A DNA stretch of 64,000 bases from Microbacterium karelineae (GTDB taxonomy: Bacteria > Actinomycetota > Actinomycetes > Actinomycetales > Microbacteriaceae): assembly GCF_009745985.1 (NCBI RefSeq), contig NZ_WFIX01000175.1, positions 372,001 to 436,000 on the forward strand. The letters run 5' to 3'. How positions within the stretch are numbered: position 1 is the stretch's first letter; each line of letters starts with the position of its first letter. This document shows positions 51,785 to 62,819 of the stretch, piece by piece. The notes beneath the pieces were generated by a model. It made no database searches. It worked only from the letters and a program-made list of their open reading frames with translations, and was not told where the DNA came from. Both the position numbers and the translations under genes were made by a program.

Positions 51785-52717
51785 TCACGCGGGCGGGGCG
51801 ATCGCGTCGAGGGCGGCGAGATCCCCATCGGTCAGGCGGATGGATCCCGCCGCGATGTTCTCCTCGAGGTGGCGGATGTCGCCCGTGCCGGGGATGGCCA
51901 GGACGTTCTCGCCCTGATGCAGGGTCCAGGCGAGCCGGATCTGGGTCGGCGTCGCGCCGTGGGCCGCCGCGATGTCCGCGACGACCGAGGCGCCCGTCAC
52001 GTCTGCGGCGCCGCCGGGCACGGCATGGGGCACCGCGCTCCCCATTGAGAAGAACGGGACGAACGCGACCCCGTGTGCGCGGGCGAGCGCCAGCACCTCG
52101 TTGTCCGCCCGCTCCGTCAGGCCGTACCGGTTCTGCACGCTCGCGATGGGCGCGATCGAGTTCGCCTCGGCGAGCTGATCCGCCGAGACGTTCGAGACGC
52201 CGATGCTGCGCAGCAGTCCGGCGTCACGCAGTTCGAGGAGGGCGCCGACGTGATCCGCGACGGATCCCACCTCCTTCTCGAGCCCGGATCCCCAACGGAG
52301 ATTCACGAGGCCGAGTGCGTCCACTCCGAGCTGCCGGATGTTCTCCTCCACCTGTTCGCGAAGCTGTGCGGGCCGTGCGTAGGGCTCGAACTCGAAGGCG
52401 GACGAGCGGCCCCGCGACGGGCCGACCTTCGTCGCGATGAGGACGTCATCAGGGAACGGCGTCAGGGCCGCGCCGATGATCTCGTTGGCGGATCGGGTGG
52501 CGACGAAGTAGAAGGCGGCCGTGTCGATGTGGTTGACGCCGAGCTCGACGGCGCGGCGCACGACGGCGATCGACGCGCCGCGGTCGCGCGGGCGCTCGTC
52601 CCACGGCATGCCGGTCAGGCGCATGGCGCCGAATCCGAGGCGGCTGACGGCCTGGTCGCCGATGGTCCAGGTGCCGGCGGCGGCTGCGGTGCGGGTGATG
52701 GTGTCATATGCGGTCAT
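51785..52717 (-). CDS. aldo-keto reductase
   Basis: This 310-residue NADPH-dependent oxidoreductase has the (beta/alpha)8 AKR fold. The catalytic Asp and Tyr are in HIDTAAFY and the Lys in IATKVGP. At the fourth position the usual His is replaced by the Asn-Leu-Arg of LVNLRWG, as in a known bacterial subgroup. The C-terminal cofactor site is AIPGTGDIRHLEEN. The start at 52717 (MTAYDTI) is preceded by a short divergent region shared with a regulator gene, which may control it. The substrate is unknown. Confidence 0.9.
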   Translation of the reverse strand: MTAYDTITRTAAAAGTWTIGDQAVSRLGFGAMRLTGMPWDERPRDRGASIAVVRRAVELGVNHIDTAAFYFVATRSANEIIGAALTPFPDDVLIATKVGPSRGRSSAFEFEPYARPAQLREQVEENIRQLGVDALGLVNLRWGSGLEKEVGSVADHVGALLELRDAGLLRSIGVSNVSADQLAEANSIAPIASVQNRYGLTERADNEVLALARAHGVAFVPFFSMGSAVPHAVPGGAADVTGASVVADIAAAHGATPTQIRLAWTLHQGENVLAIPGTGDIRHLEENIAAGSIRLTDGDLAALDAIAPPA

Positions 52718-52812
52718 GCCGATACTGTGCGGCGCAGGGCGCGGGAATCTCTCACGATGGCAGGTTGTTGTCATGGGAGTCGGGCGGGCGCGCCCGCGGG
52801 CAGAGTGGGGTG

Positions 52813-53481
52813 ATGTCGACCATGACGCGAACGAACGACTCGGTCGTCGTGGTGCGCGGCGAGCAGGAGGTGTTCCGGCGTGCCGGGCGCCTCTTCGAGA
52901 ACGCATCCGAGATCACGTGCGCCGCAAACGACCTCGCCGGCTGGGGATGGCGCCAGGGCGGCGACGGGGAGACCTTCGCCTACGCGCCCCGCCCGGATGC
53001 ACGGGTGCGCAAGCTCTTCCGCAGCAGCGCGCTGCTGGACCCCGGGTGGGACGCGCGGATCGCGGCGATCCGTGCGCAGCCGGGCGATGCGGAGATCCGC
53101 GTCACGACCGAGGAGGTGAACGAGACGATCATCATCGACGGTCGGGTCGCGATCCTCGCGGGTGACCGGCGGATGGGGGAGCGCGGTTACAGCATCCTCA
53201 CGCTGCCCGACACGGTTCACGGGGTGGCATCGCTCTTCGAGTCGGCCTGGCGGTCGGCGACGGATCTCGACGTCTACGACGCCGAGATCGCGGGGATCCG
53301 GATGCTCGCCCCGCGTGTCCTCGACCTGCTCGGATCCGGCGTGAAGGATGAGGCGGCGGCCCGCATGCTCGGGCTGAGCGTGCGCACCTATCGACGCCGG
53401 GTCGCCGAGCTCATGACCGCACTCGGGGCCGATTCCCGCTTCCAGGCGGGCGTGCGGGCGCGCGAGCTGGGCCTCGTCTGA
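52813..53481 (+). CDS. helix-turn-helix regulator divergent from the aldo-keto reductase
   Basis: A 222-residue protein with an N-terminal sensor-like region (about 10-150, SEITCAANDLAGWGW and so on) resembling those of TrmB/PLD-like actinobacterial regulators, and a C-terminal LuxR-type helix-turn-helix (LDLLGSGVKDEAAARMLGLS, then VRTYRRRVAELM). It lies 95 bases from the divergent reductase gene. An imperfect inverted repeat ATGGCA/TGTCAT at 52757-52774 between them could be an operator. Effector unknown. Confidence 0.78.
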   Translation: MSTMTRTNDSVVVVRGEQEVFRRAGRLFENASEITCAANDLAGWGWRQGGDGETFAYAPRPDARVRKLFRSSALLDPGWDARIAAIRAQPGDAEIRVTTEEVNETIIIDGRVAILAGDRRMGERGYSILTLPDTVHGVASLFESAWRSATDLDVYDAEIAGIRMLAPRVLDLLGSGVKDEAAARMLGLSVRTYRRRVAELMTALGADSRFQAGVRARELGLV

Positions 53482-53491
53482 CGGCCCGGCG

Positions 53492-53965
53492 TCACGCGCC
53501 GCCGGCGAAGCCGTTCTGACGCCACGCCTCGTAGGCTGCGATCGCGGCGGCGTTCGAGAGGTTGAGCGAGCGCGCGGCGGGGACCATCGGGATCCGCACG
53601 CGGTCGGTCACGCCCGCGTGACGAAGGGCCTCATCCGGGAGGCCCTCGGGCTCGCAGCCGAACAGGAGGGCGTCGCCCGGCTCGTAGGCGATGTCCGCGA
53701 AGGATCGCTCCGTGTGCCCAGTGAAGGCGTAGACGCGGCCGGATCCGTGCGCGCCGACGTGCGCGATCGCCGCGTCGAGATCGCGGTGCACCCGCACCCG
53801 CGCGAGGTCGTGATAGTCGAGCCCCGCTCGGCGCAGCTTCGCGTCCGAGAGGTCGAAGCCGAGCGGCTCCACGAGGTGGAGGGTGCTGCCCGTGACGGCC
53901 GCCAGGCGGATCGCGTTGCCGGTGTTCGGAGGGATGCGCGGCTCGTGGAAGACGATGTGGAACAC
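53492..53965 (-). CDS. trmL: tRNA (cytidine/uridine-34 2'-O)-methyltransferase TrmL
   Basis: A 157-residue SPOUT methyltransferase that modifies the wobble base of some leucine tRNAs. Motifs are FHEPRIPPNTGNAIRLA, GFDLSDAKLRRAGLDYHD, LLFGCEPEGLP and the SAM-knot MVPAARSLNLSNAAAI. The GTG at 53965 gives the usual family start (FHIVFHEP). A GTG two codons earlier and an ATG at 53989 are alternatives. The ribosome-binding site is weak. Confidence 0.9.
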   Translation of the reverse strand: MFHIVFHEPRIPPNTGNAIRLAAVTGSTLHLVEPLGFDLSDAKLRRAGLDYHDLARVRVHRDLDAAIAHVGAHGSGRVYAFTGHTERSFADIAYEPGDALLFGCEPEGLPDEALRHAGVTDRVRIPMVPAARSLNLSNAAAIAAYEAWRQNGFAGGA

Positions 53966-54061
53966 GGTCACCCACCGTAGTGCGCGCACCTGAGGATGCC
54001 GCCGTCACATTCGCCCGTCGCACCCGTCACAGGCGTAGCCTCAGGGGAAGGAGATGCGATC

Positions 54062-55147
54062 ATGGGCACCATCCGCAGCACCGTTCCCCGTGGCGCGCGA
54101 GACGCGGGCGCGAATGACTACACGGCGCTCGCGAAGACCATCCGCGAAGGCGGCTATCTCCGGCGCCGCTACGGCTACTACTGGACGAAGATCATCGGCC
54201 TGACGCTCGCCCTGGCCGTCGGGATCGCCGGGTTCATCTGGATCGGCGACACGTGGTGGCAGCTGTTCACCGCCGCCGCCCTCGCGATCCTCTTCACGCA
54301 GATCGCCTTCCTCGGCCACGACGCCGCGCACCGCCAGATCTTCGTCTCGGGCCGCTGGAACGACTGGATCAGCCTCGTGCTCGGCGACCTGCTCGTCGGG
54401 ATGAGCTACGGCTGGTGGCGGCACAAGCACACGAGGCATCACGCGAACCCCAACATGGTCGGATCGGACCCCGACATCGAGCTGCCCGTCATCGCGGTCT
54501 CGGGCGAGGAATCCGAGCGCCGCCGCGGCCCCATCCTGGGGTGGCTGCGCGCGCACCAGGGCCTGTTCTTCTTCCCGATCCTGCTGCTCGAGGGCGTCTC
54601 GCTGCACGCCTCGGGCGTGCGTCGCGTCGTCAGCCGCGCGCACCTCGACCGGCGCTGGATCGAGATCGCGATGCTCGCGGTGCGCCTCATCGGGTTCACG
54701 GTGCTCGTCTTCCTGGTGCTCTCGCCCGGGATCGCGGCGACGTTCCTCGCCGTGCAGCTGGGGGTGTTCGGCTTCTACATGGGGGTCGCGTTCGCGCCGA
54801 ACCACAAGGGCATGCCGATCGTGCCGCGCGGCGCGAAGATCGACTTCCTGCGCCGACAGGTGATGATGAGTCGCAACATCCGCGGCAGCCGCCTGCTCGA
54901 CACCGCGATGGGCGGCCTGAACTATCAGATCGAGCATCACCTGTTCCCGTCGATGCCGCGCCCGCACCTGCGCCGCGCCGCGCCGCTCATCGCGGAGTAC
55001 TGCCGCGAGCACGGCGTGCCGTACGCGCAGACGACCCTGTTCGCCTCGTATGCGATCGTCGTCCGCTACATCAACCGCGTGGGCCTCGGCGAGCGCGACG
55101 TGTTCACCTGCCCGCTCGTCGAGCAGCGCAGCCACCTCGTGCCCTAG
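54062..55147 (+). CDS. membrane fatty acid desaturase
   Basis: A 361-residue di-iron desaturase with paired membrane helices (about 40-80 and 215-255). The three histidine boxes are HDAAH (86-90), HKHTRHH (121-127) and QIEHH (289-293). The Q of the third box is typical of front-end (delta-6-like) and acyl-lipid desaturases, but no cytochrome b5 domain is fused. It should introduce a double bond into membrane acyl chains. Regiospecificity is not readable. AAGGAG precedes the ATG at 54062. Expression could be cold-regulated, but no motif was seen. Confidence 0.92.
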   Translation: MGTIRSTVPRGARDAGANDYTALAKTIREGGYLRRRYGYYWTKIIGLTLALAVGIAGFIWIGDTWWQLFTAAALAILFTQIAFLGHDAAHRQIFVSGRWNDWISLVLGDLLVGMSYGWWRHKHTRHHANPNMVGSDPDIELPVIAVSGEESERRRGPILGWLRAHQGLFFFPILLLEGVSLHASGVRRVVSRAHLDRRWIEIAMLAVRLIGFTVLVFLVLSPGIAATFLAVQLGVFGFYMGVAFAPNHKGMPIVPRGAKIDFLRRQVMMSRNIRGSRLLDTAMGGLNYQIEHHLFPSMPRPHLRRAAPLIAEYCREHGVPYAQTTLFASYAIVVRYINRVGLGERDVFTCPLVEQRSHLVP

Positions 55148-55194
55148 CGGTGCGACGCAGCACTCCCGACCGATTTCGCTGGCATCCTGGATCC

Positions 55195-55476
55195 ATGCCG
55201 ACGCCCCGAATCGAGATCACCTTCTGCACACAGTGCCGATGGCTGCTGCGTGCGCAGTGGTACGCGGGCGAGCTGCTGCAGTCGTTCCCGGACGAGATCG
55301 GCGAGATCGCGCTGATCCCCGCGACGGGCGGCGTGTTCCGCATCGATGTCGGCGACGAGCGGGTGTGGAACCGAAAGCGTGACGACGGCTTCCCCGAGAT
55401 CGGCGAACTCAAGCGGCGAGTGCGCGACGTCATCGCGCCGGGGCGATCACTGGGGCACACGGATCGCACCGAATAG
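55195..55476 (+). CDS. SelW/SelT/SelH-family thioredoxin-like protein
   Basis: A 93-residue protein with the redox motif FCTQCRW near residues 10-16 and the Rdx-family segments LIPATGGVFRIDV and VWNRKRDDGFPEIGELKRRVRD. In animals the second cysteine is selenocysteine. Here it is cysteine, so no UGA recoding is involved. It lies between a desaturase gene and a molybdoenzyme gene, about 47 bases from each. A redox role is likely. The partner is unknown. Confidence 0.9.
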   Translation: MPTPRIEITFCTQCRWLLRAQWYAGELLQSFPDEIGEIALIPATGGVFRIDVGDERVWNRKRDDGFPEIGELKRRVRDVIAPGRSLGHTDRTE

Positions 55477-55522
55477 CGGGTGGCGCGGCCCGCACGCCCC
55501 TCACGCGTCATAGCATGGCCGC

Positions 55523-57829
<2,307 letters not shown>

Positions 57830-57830
57830 C

Positions 57831-58682
57831 GTGGGTCGGATCACGGCGCGGCGGCCCGTGACGCGCATCGATCTCGGATCGGATCCGCGCCGCCGGCCGG
57901 ACGCGCTCGCGGTCGAGGAGCCCCTCGAGATCCGCGTCGGCGGGCAGCCGCTGTCGGTCACGATGCGCACACCGGGGCACGACGTCGAGCTCGCGACGGG
58001 ATTCCTCCTGTCGGAGGGCGTCGTGCGCGACGGATCCGGCATCGCGGCGGCGATCCACTGCGGCGGGCCGGGCGCAGGCGGCGAGGAGAACACCTACAAC
58101 GTGCTCGACGTCGCTCTCGCGCCCGGCGTCGCGCCGCCGACGCCGGAGATGGCGCGCAGCGTCTACATGACGAGCTCGTGCGGAGTCTGCGGCAAGGCGT
58201 CCATCGACGCGGTCCGCACCGAGTCGGCTCACCCCGTCGGGTCCGATCCGCTCGAGATCGACGCGTCGATGCTCGCGACCTTCCCCGACGCGCTGCGCGC
58301 GCGGCAGGCGGCCTTCGAGAAGACGGGCGGGCTGCACGCCGCGGCGCTGTTCGACGGCGCCACAGGCGAGCTGCTCGTCGTGCGCGAGGACGTGGGGCGT
58401 CACAACGCCGTCGACAAGGTCGTCGGCTGGGCGGCGATGGACGGGCGGATCCCTCTCGCCGGCCACGTGCTCATGGTGTCGGGACGCGTCGCGTTCGAGC
58501 TCGCGCAGAAGGCCGTCATGGCCGGGATCCCGATGATCGCCGCGGTCTCGGCCCCATCCTCGCTCGCGGTCGAGCTGGCCGCCGAGACGGGCCTCACGCT
58601 CGTGGGCTTCCTCCGGGGATCGCACATGAACGTCTACGCGGGCGAGCACCGGGTGCGCGTCCCCGCGAGCGCGGGCACCTGA
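57831..58682 (+). CDS. fdhD: sulfurtransferase FdhD
   Basis: This 283-residue protein transfers sulfur to the molybdenum cofactor of formate dehydrogenase-type enzymes. The CxxC sulfur carrier is SSCGVCGKAS near residue 115. EDVGRHNAVDKVVG and SGRVAFELAQKA are the other diagnostic segments. It directly follows the YdeP-type gene, which strongly suggests that enzyme is its client. GTG start. Confidence 0.95.
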   Translation: MGRITARRPVTRIDLGSDPRRRPDALAVEEPLEIRVGGQPLSVTMRTPGHDVELATGFLLSEGVVRDGSGIAAAIHCGGPGAGGEENTYNVLDVALAPGVAPPTPEMARSVYMTSSCGVCGKASIDAVRTESAHPVGSDPLEIDASMLATFPDALRARQAAFEKTGGLHAAALFDGATGELLVVREDVGRHNAVDKVVGWAAMDGRIPLAGHVLMVSGRVAFELAQKAVMAGIPMIAAVSAPSSLAVELAAETGLTLVGFLRGSHMNVYAGEHRVRVPASAGT

Positions 58683-58684
58683 TC

Positions 58685-58756
58685 CGCGAGTGCACAGGAG
58701 CTGCGCGAGCGCACACGATACCTCGTGCGCTCTCGCGGAGACCTTGTGCGTTCGCG
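58685..58756. repeat. four-copy palindromic intergenic repeat
   Basis: Two direct copies of a 15-mer of the form CGCGAGNGCACANGA (58685-58699 and 58704-58718) are followed by two inverted copies (58723-58737 and 58743-58756). They fill the gap between the convergent fdhD and SDR genes and would fold into nested hairpins. This could act as a two-way terminator or be a REP-like dispersed repeat. Confidence 0.7.
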
Positions 58757-58759
58757 TGC

Positions 58760-59698
58760 TCAGCGACGCACCAGGTCCGCGAGGGCACCCGCGAGGTCCG
58801 GGAAGCGGAACTCGAAGCCGCGGTCGGCGAGCACGCTCGATGTCGTGTGGCGCCCGGTGAGGGCGAGAAGCGGATCCGTGCGCAGCGCGATCGCGGCGAG
58901 GCGCAGCACGAACTCGGGTGTCGGGAGCGCGATCGGCTGGCCGACGGCCTCGCGCAGGCGCCGCATCAGCTCCGCGTTCCGCACGGGGTGCGGTGACGCC
59001 GCGATGACGGGCGCATCGGGCAGACTCAGCTGCGGATCGAGCCCGAGGCCGGCTCGGGCGATCCGCAGCCAGTCGGCGATGTGGATCCAGCTGAACCACT
59101 GCGTCCCCGCGCCGATCGGCCCGCCGAACCCGAGGCGCGCCGGCAGGAGCAGACGGTCGAGTGCCGGGGTGTGGGCGTCGAGCACGACCGAGGTGCGGAT
59201 CGTCACGCGGCGGGCGGCGTGTGCGTCGCGGCTCGCGGCCTCCCACGGCACGACGACGCCGGTCATCTGCGGGAGCCCGTCGGTCGGATCGGGCGTGCGC
59301 TCCGTGATGCGCTCATCGCCCGTGTCGCCGTAGATCGCCGTCGTCGACGCCTGGAGCCAGTGGTCGACGGGCCGCTGGCGCCGTCGGGAGGCCGCGACGA
59401 GCGCCTCGGTGGCCCGCACGCGCGAGTCGCGCAGCTCGCGGATGTTCGCTTCGGTCGGCCGGCAGTCGACGAGCTTCCCGGCGAGGTTCACGACGGCGAT
59501 CTCGCCGTCCGCTTCGAGTGCGTGCGCCCACGACGCCACCTTCCGGGGATCCCAGCCGATCTCGACCGCGCCGGGCGGCGGCCCGCCCGAGAGGCCGGGC
59601 GCGCGCGTGAGGATCACGACGTCGTGTCCGTCGCGCACGAGGTCGGAGGTCAGGGCGCGCCCGAGGGATCCGGTGCCGCCGGCGATGACGATCTTCAT
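58760..59698 (-). CDS. TIGR01777-type SDR epimerase
   Basis: A 312-residue extended short-chain dehydrogenase of the YfcH/TIGR01777 group. The nucleotide loop is IVIAGGTGSLGRAL. NLAGKLVDCR, QASTTAIYGD and a C-terminal DUF1731-like region (RNAELMRRLREAVGQPIALP) are typical. It is probably an NAD(P)-dependent sugar or cell-division-linked epimerase. The exact reaction is not known for the family. It lies divergent from the sialic acid locus. Confidence 0.87.
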   Translation of the reverse strand: MKIVIAGGTGSLGRALTSDLVRDGHDVVILTRAPGLSGGPPPGAVEIGWDPRKVASWAHALEADGEIAVVNLAGKLVDCRPTEANIRELRDSRVRATEALVAASRRRQRPVDHWLQASTTAIYGDTGDERITERTPDPTDGLPQMTGVVVPWEAASRDAHAARRVTIRTSVVLDAHTPALDRLLLPARLGFGGPIGAGTQWFSWIHIADWLRIARAGLGLDPQLSLPDAPVIAASPHPVRNAELMRRLREAVGQPIALPTPEFVLRLAAIALRTDPLLALTGRHTTSSVLADRGFEFRFPDLAGALADLVRR

Positions 59699-59842
59699 AC
59701 GCGCGAGTCTGCCACGCGCCCCGACGGTTCACATTCGCTTCATCCCCGCGTCACCGCGGTGGGTCGAGCCGTTCACCGCGGTGTCCGACCCTGTGCGGAC
59801 GGGCTCACGTGAGCCCCCGCCCACAGAGCTTCCGGAGGATGC

Positions 59843-60763
59843 ATGCCGAAGGCCGACGCCCCCGTCGCCTGGGTCGAGTCGCCGCTGCAGATGATCGGCG
59901 CCGCCGAGTGGGCGCACGCCCATGGCCAGCGCGTGGATCTCGCGGGTCGGCTGGCCGTGCAGGTCGAGGAGACGGCGTCCGAGCTGACGACACGGGGCGC
60001 GCTCTTCGGTGCGCAGGCCGGTTACTACGGGATCCCCTGGGGAATGCTGCGTCGCCACGACCACTGGCTCGTCGGGGACGGATTCTCCGGCCAGTTCCGG
60101 CTCGCGGTGGCGCTGCTGCGCCCGCGGCGGATCACGTTCCTCGATGACGGGATGAACGCGGTGGCGTTCGCCGACGCTCTCACGGGCGCCCGTGAGTACT
60201 CGCGACCCGGCGTGGCGGAGCGGGGGCTCACCCGCCGGGTCGCGCCTCTCGCCCTCGATGCCGTCCGCCTCCGCGCGGCCGCCGGGGCCGTCGACGTCTT
60301 CACCGCGTTCCCCCTCGGGGACGAGCGCACGCGTCGGCTCTCGGACCTCGGCGTGCGGGAGGAGATGCACGCCTTCGAGTGGCTGCGTGCGACGCGACCG
60401 GCGCCGGGCACCGCCTCCGCACTGCCCCACGACCGCGTGATCCTCGGCAGCGCGCGCGTCGTCGACGGGCATATGTCGCAGTCGGAATACCTCGGGTGGG
60501 TGCGCGAGGAGGCCCGGCGCGGGGCGGCCTGCTACCTGCCGCACCGGCGCGAGGGCGATGAGATTCTGCGCGAGATCGAGCGCATCGATGGGGTGCGGAT
60601 CGTGCGCACGGGGCTCCCGATCGAGATCGTGCTCGCCGGGAGCGCGCGCCCGCTCGAGATCGCGACCCAGCGCTCGAGCGCCGCCGTCACGCTGCGCCGG
60701 GTGCTGGCGGGAACCGCGAGCGTGCTGCGCGTGGCGGGGGCGCGACGGGAGGTCGCGCGGTGA
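59843..60763 (+). CDS. putative sialyltransferase / glycosyltransferase
   Basis: A 306-residue cytoplasmic protein. WVESPLQMIGAAEW at the N-terminus resembles the (T/S)PLQ-type opening of bacterial sialyl- and polysialyltransferases. FLDDGMNA gives the conserved Asp-Asp-Gly motif. YLPHRREGDE stands where those families have His-Pro, here His-Arg. It overlaps the neuA-like gene by four bases (GTGA), which strongly ties it to nonulosonic acid use. I propose transfer of a CMP-activated nonulosonic acid. Both the assignment and the acceptor are inference. Confidence 0.6.
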   Translation: MPKADAPVAWVESPLQMIGAAEWAHAHGQRVDLAGRLAVQVEETASELTTRGALFGAQAGYYGIPWGMLRRHDHWLVGDGFSGQFRLAVALLRPRRITFLDDGMNAVAFADALTGAREYSRPGVAERGLTRRVAPLALDAVRLRAAAGAVDVFTAFPLGDERTRRLSDLGVREEMHAFEWLRATRPAPGTASALPHDRVILGSARVVDGHMSQSEYLGWVREEARRGAACYLPHRREGDEILREIERIDGVRIVRTGLPIEIVLAGSARPLEIATQRSSAAVTLRRVLAGTASVLRVAGARREVAR

Positions 60764-61950
60764 GAGGGGAGGCCGTCGCGATCATCCCGGCGCGGGGCGG
60801 ATCGCAGGGAGTGCCGCGCAAGAACATCCTCCGAGTCGGCGGCATCCCGCTCGTGGCGCGCGCCGTGCGCGCGGCGCAGCGAGCGCGCGGCATCGATCGC
60901 GTCGTCGTGTCGACCGACGACGACGAGATCGCCCGGATCGCGGGGGAGTGGGGCGCCGAGATCGTGCGCCGGCCGGCGGAGATCGCGGGCGACGGCGCGT
61001 CGTCCGAGTCGGCGCTGCTGCACGCCCTCGACGCCCTCGAGGATCGGGGCGTCGTCGTCGAGGTCATGGCGTTCCTGCAGGCGACGAGCCCGTTCATCCC
61101 CTCCGATGCGCTTGCGGAGGCCGTCGCGCTCGTGTGCCGCGGCGACGCCGACAGCGCGTTCGCGGCACGGGAGTCGTACGAGTTCTCCTGGGCGGCCACG
61201 GATGGGGGCGCCGAGGCGGTCGCCCACGACGCGGCGCACCGCCCGCGGCGGCAGGACCGCGACCCGCTGTTCGTCGAGACGGGCGCCTTCTACGTCATGA
61301 ACGCGCGCGGGTTCCGCGCGGCGGCGCACCGCTTCTTCGGCCGCACCGTGATCGTCACTGTGCCCGAGCACCTCGCGATCGAGATCGACTCGCCTGTCGA
61401 GCTCGCGGCGGCGCGGGCGCTCGCGGCGCTCCATGACGATCCGGCGGACGCGATCGACGTCGACGCCGTCGTGACCGACTTCGACGGGGTGCACACGGAC
61501 GACACCGCGTCGGTCGCCGAGGACGGCACCGAGGGCGTGCGCGTGAGCCGCTCCGACGGCATGGGCGTCCAGCTCCTCCGAGAGGCGGGGATCCCCGTGC
61601 TGATCCTGTCGACGGAGACGAACCCCGTCGTGTCCGCGCGGGCGGCGAAGCTGCGCGTCGATGTGATCCAGGCGTCGGACGACAAGCGCGCCGCGCTCGA
61701 GGACTGGGCCGCGCGCGCCGGGATCCCGCTGTCGCGGATCGCCTATGTCGGAAACGACGTCAACGACCTGGGTGCTCTGGAGGCGGTCGGCTGGCCGATC
61801 GTCGTCCCGGACGCCCACCCGCTCGCCACCGCGAGCGCCCGCATCGTGCTCACCCGCGAGGGCGGGCACGGAGCCGTTCGCGAGGTGGCCGAGCGCGTGC
61901 TCGCCGCTCGCGCGGCGGCACAATCACCACGAGAAGGGATGCGCGCATGA
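60760..61950 (+). CDS. neuA: NeuA-HAD fusion: acylneuraminate cytidylyltransferase with phosphatase domain
   Basis: A 396-residue bifunctional protein. The N-terminal half (about 1-225) is a CMP-sialic acid synthetase with the CTP-binding IIPARGGSQGVPRKN and FLQATSPF. The C-terminal half (about 235-385) is a KdsC-like HAD phosphatase with DAVVTDFDGVHTDD, LSTETN and YVGNDVNDLGAL. The fusion resembles animal CMAS and some Bacteroides proteins. The phosphatase may make the free acid from its 9-phosphate. It overlaps genes on both sides by four bases. Confidence 0.92.
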   Translation: MRGEAVAIIPARGGSQGVPRKNILRVGGIPLVARAVRAAQRARGIDRVVVSTDDDEIARIAGEWGAEIVRRPAEIAGDGASSESALLHALDALEDRGVVVEVMAFLQATSPFIPSDALAEAVALVCRGDADSAFAARESYEFSWAATDGGAEAVAHDAAHRPRRQDRDPLFVETGAFYVMNARGFRAAAHRFFGRTVIVTVPEHLAIEIDSPVELAAARALAALHDDPADAIDVDAVVTDFDGVHTDDTASVAEDGTEGVRVSRSDGMGVQLLREAGIPVLILSTETNPVVSARAAKLRVDVIQASDDKRAALEDWAARAGIPLSRIAYVGNDVNDLGALEAVGWPIVVPDAHPLATASARIVLTREGGHGAVREVAERVLAARAAAQSPREGMRA

Positions 61951-62819
61951 GCGTCACCATCGGAACACGTCAGATCGGCGGCGGGGCCCCCGCCTTCGTC
62001 ATCGCGGAGATCGGCCTCAACCACAACGGATCGGTCGAGCTCGCGAAGCAGCTCATCGACGTCGCGGCCGACGCGGGAGCGGACGCCGTGAAGTTCCAGA
62101 AGCGCACGCCCGAGATCTGCACGCCCGAGCACATGCGCGACACGCCCCGGGACACGCCCTGGGGCACGATGACCTACCTCGAGTACCGCCATCGCGTCGA
62201 GTTCGGCCGGGACGAGTACGTCGAGATCGGCGACCACGCCCTCATGCGCGGCCTCGAGTGGTTCGCGTCGCCGTGGGACGTGCCGAGCGTCGCGTTCCTC
62301 GAGGACCTCGGCGTGGCATGCCACAAGGTCGCCTCCGCGAGCGTCACGGACATCGAGCTCCTCGAGGCGCTGCGCGACACGGGCAAGCCGATCATCCTCT
62401 CGACCGGCATGTCGACGATGGAGGAGATCGACCGCGCCGTCCAGGTGCTCGGCACCGACGGTCTCGTGATCATGCACGCCACCTCGACGTACCCCATGGA
62501 GCCGGACGAGGCGAACCTGCGCATGATCCCGGTCCTGCGCGACCGCTTCCCCGGGGTGCCGATCGGCTACTCGGGCCACGAGCGCGGCCTGCAGATCTCC
62601 CTCGCGGCCGTCGCCGTGGGCGCCGTCGCCGTCGAACGCCACATCACGCTCGACCGCACGATGTGGGGATCCGACCACGCCGCGTCGCTCGAGCCGGGCG
62701 GCGTCGCGACCCTCGTGCGCGACATCCGGATCATCGAGGCCGCGCGCGGCGACGGCGTCAAGCGCGTCTTCCCGGGCGAAGAGGCGCCGAAGGCGAAGCT
62801 GCGGCGCGTCGGGGCGTGA
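61947..62819 (+). CDS. neuB: nonulosonic (sialic) acid synthase without SAF domain
   Basis: A 290-residue TIM-barrel enzyme that condenses phosphoenolpyruvate with an N-acyl hexosamine. Typical segments are IAEIGLNHNGSVE, VKFQKRTPE, LSTGMSTMEEI and GYSGHERG, with ERHITLDRTMWGSDHAASLEP near the end. It stops right after the barrel. The C-terminal SAF (antifreeze-like) domain of about 60 residues that normally completes the neighbour's active site in the dimer is missing. Start and stop overlap the adjacent genes. Confidence 0.93.
   Translation: MSVTIGTRQIGGGAPAFVIAEIGLNHNGSVELAKQLIDVAADAGADAVKFQKRTPEICTPEHMRDTPRDTPWGTMTYLEYRHRVEFGRDEYVEIGDHALMRGLEWFASPWDVPSVAFLEDLGVACHKVASASVTDIELLEALRDTGKPIILSTGMSTMEEIDRAVQVLGTDGLVIMHATSTYPMEPDEANLRMIPVLRDRFPGVPIGYSGHERGLQISLAAVAVGAVAVERHITLDRTMWGSDHAASLEPGGVATLVRDIRIIEAARGDGVKRVFPGEEAPKAKLRRVGA

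Noticed and set aside
55195-55476. Selenoprotein with UGA-coded residue
   Set aside because: The redox motif is CTQC with ordinary cysteine codons. No in-frame TGA and no need for a SECIS element.
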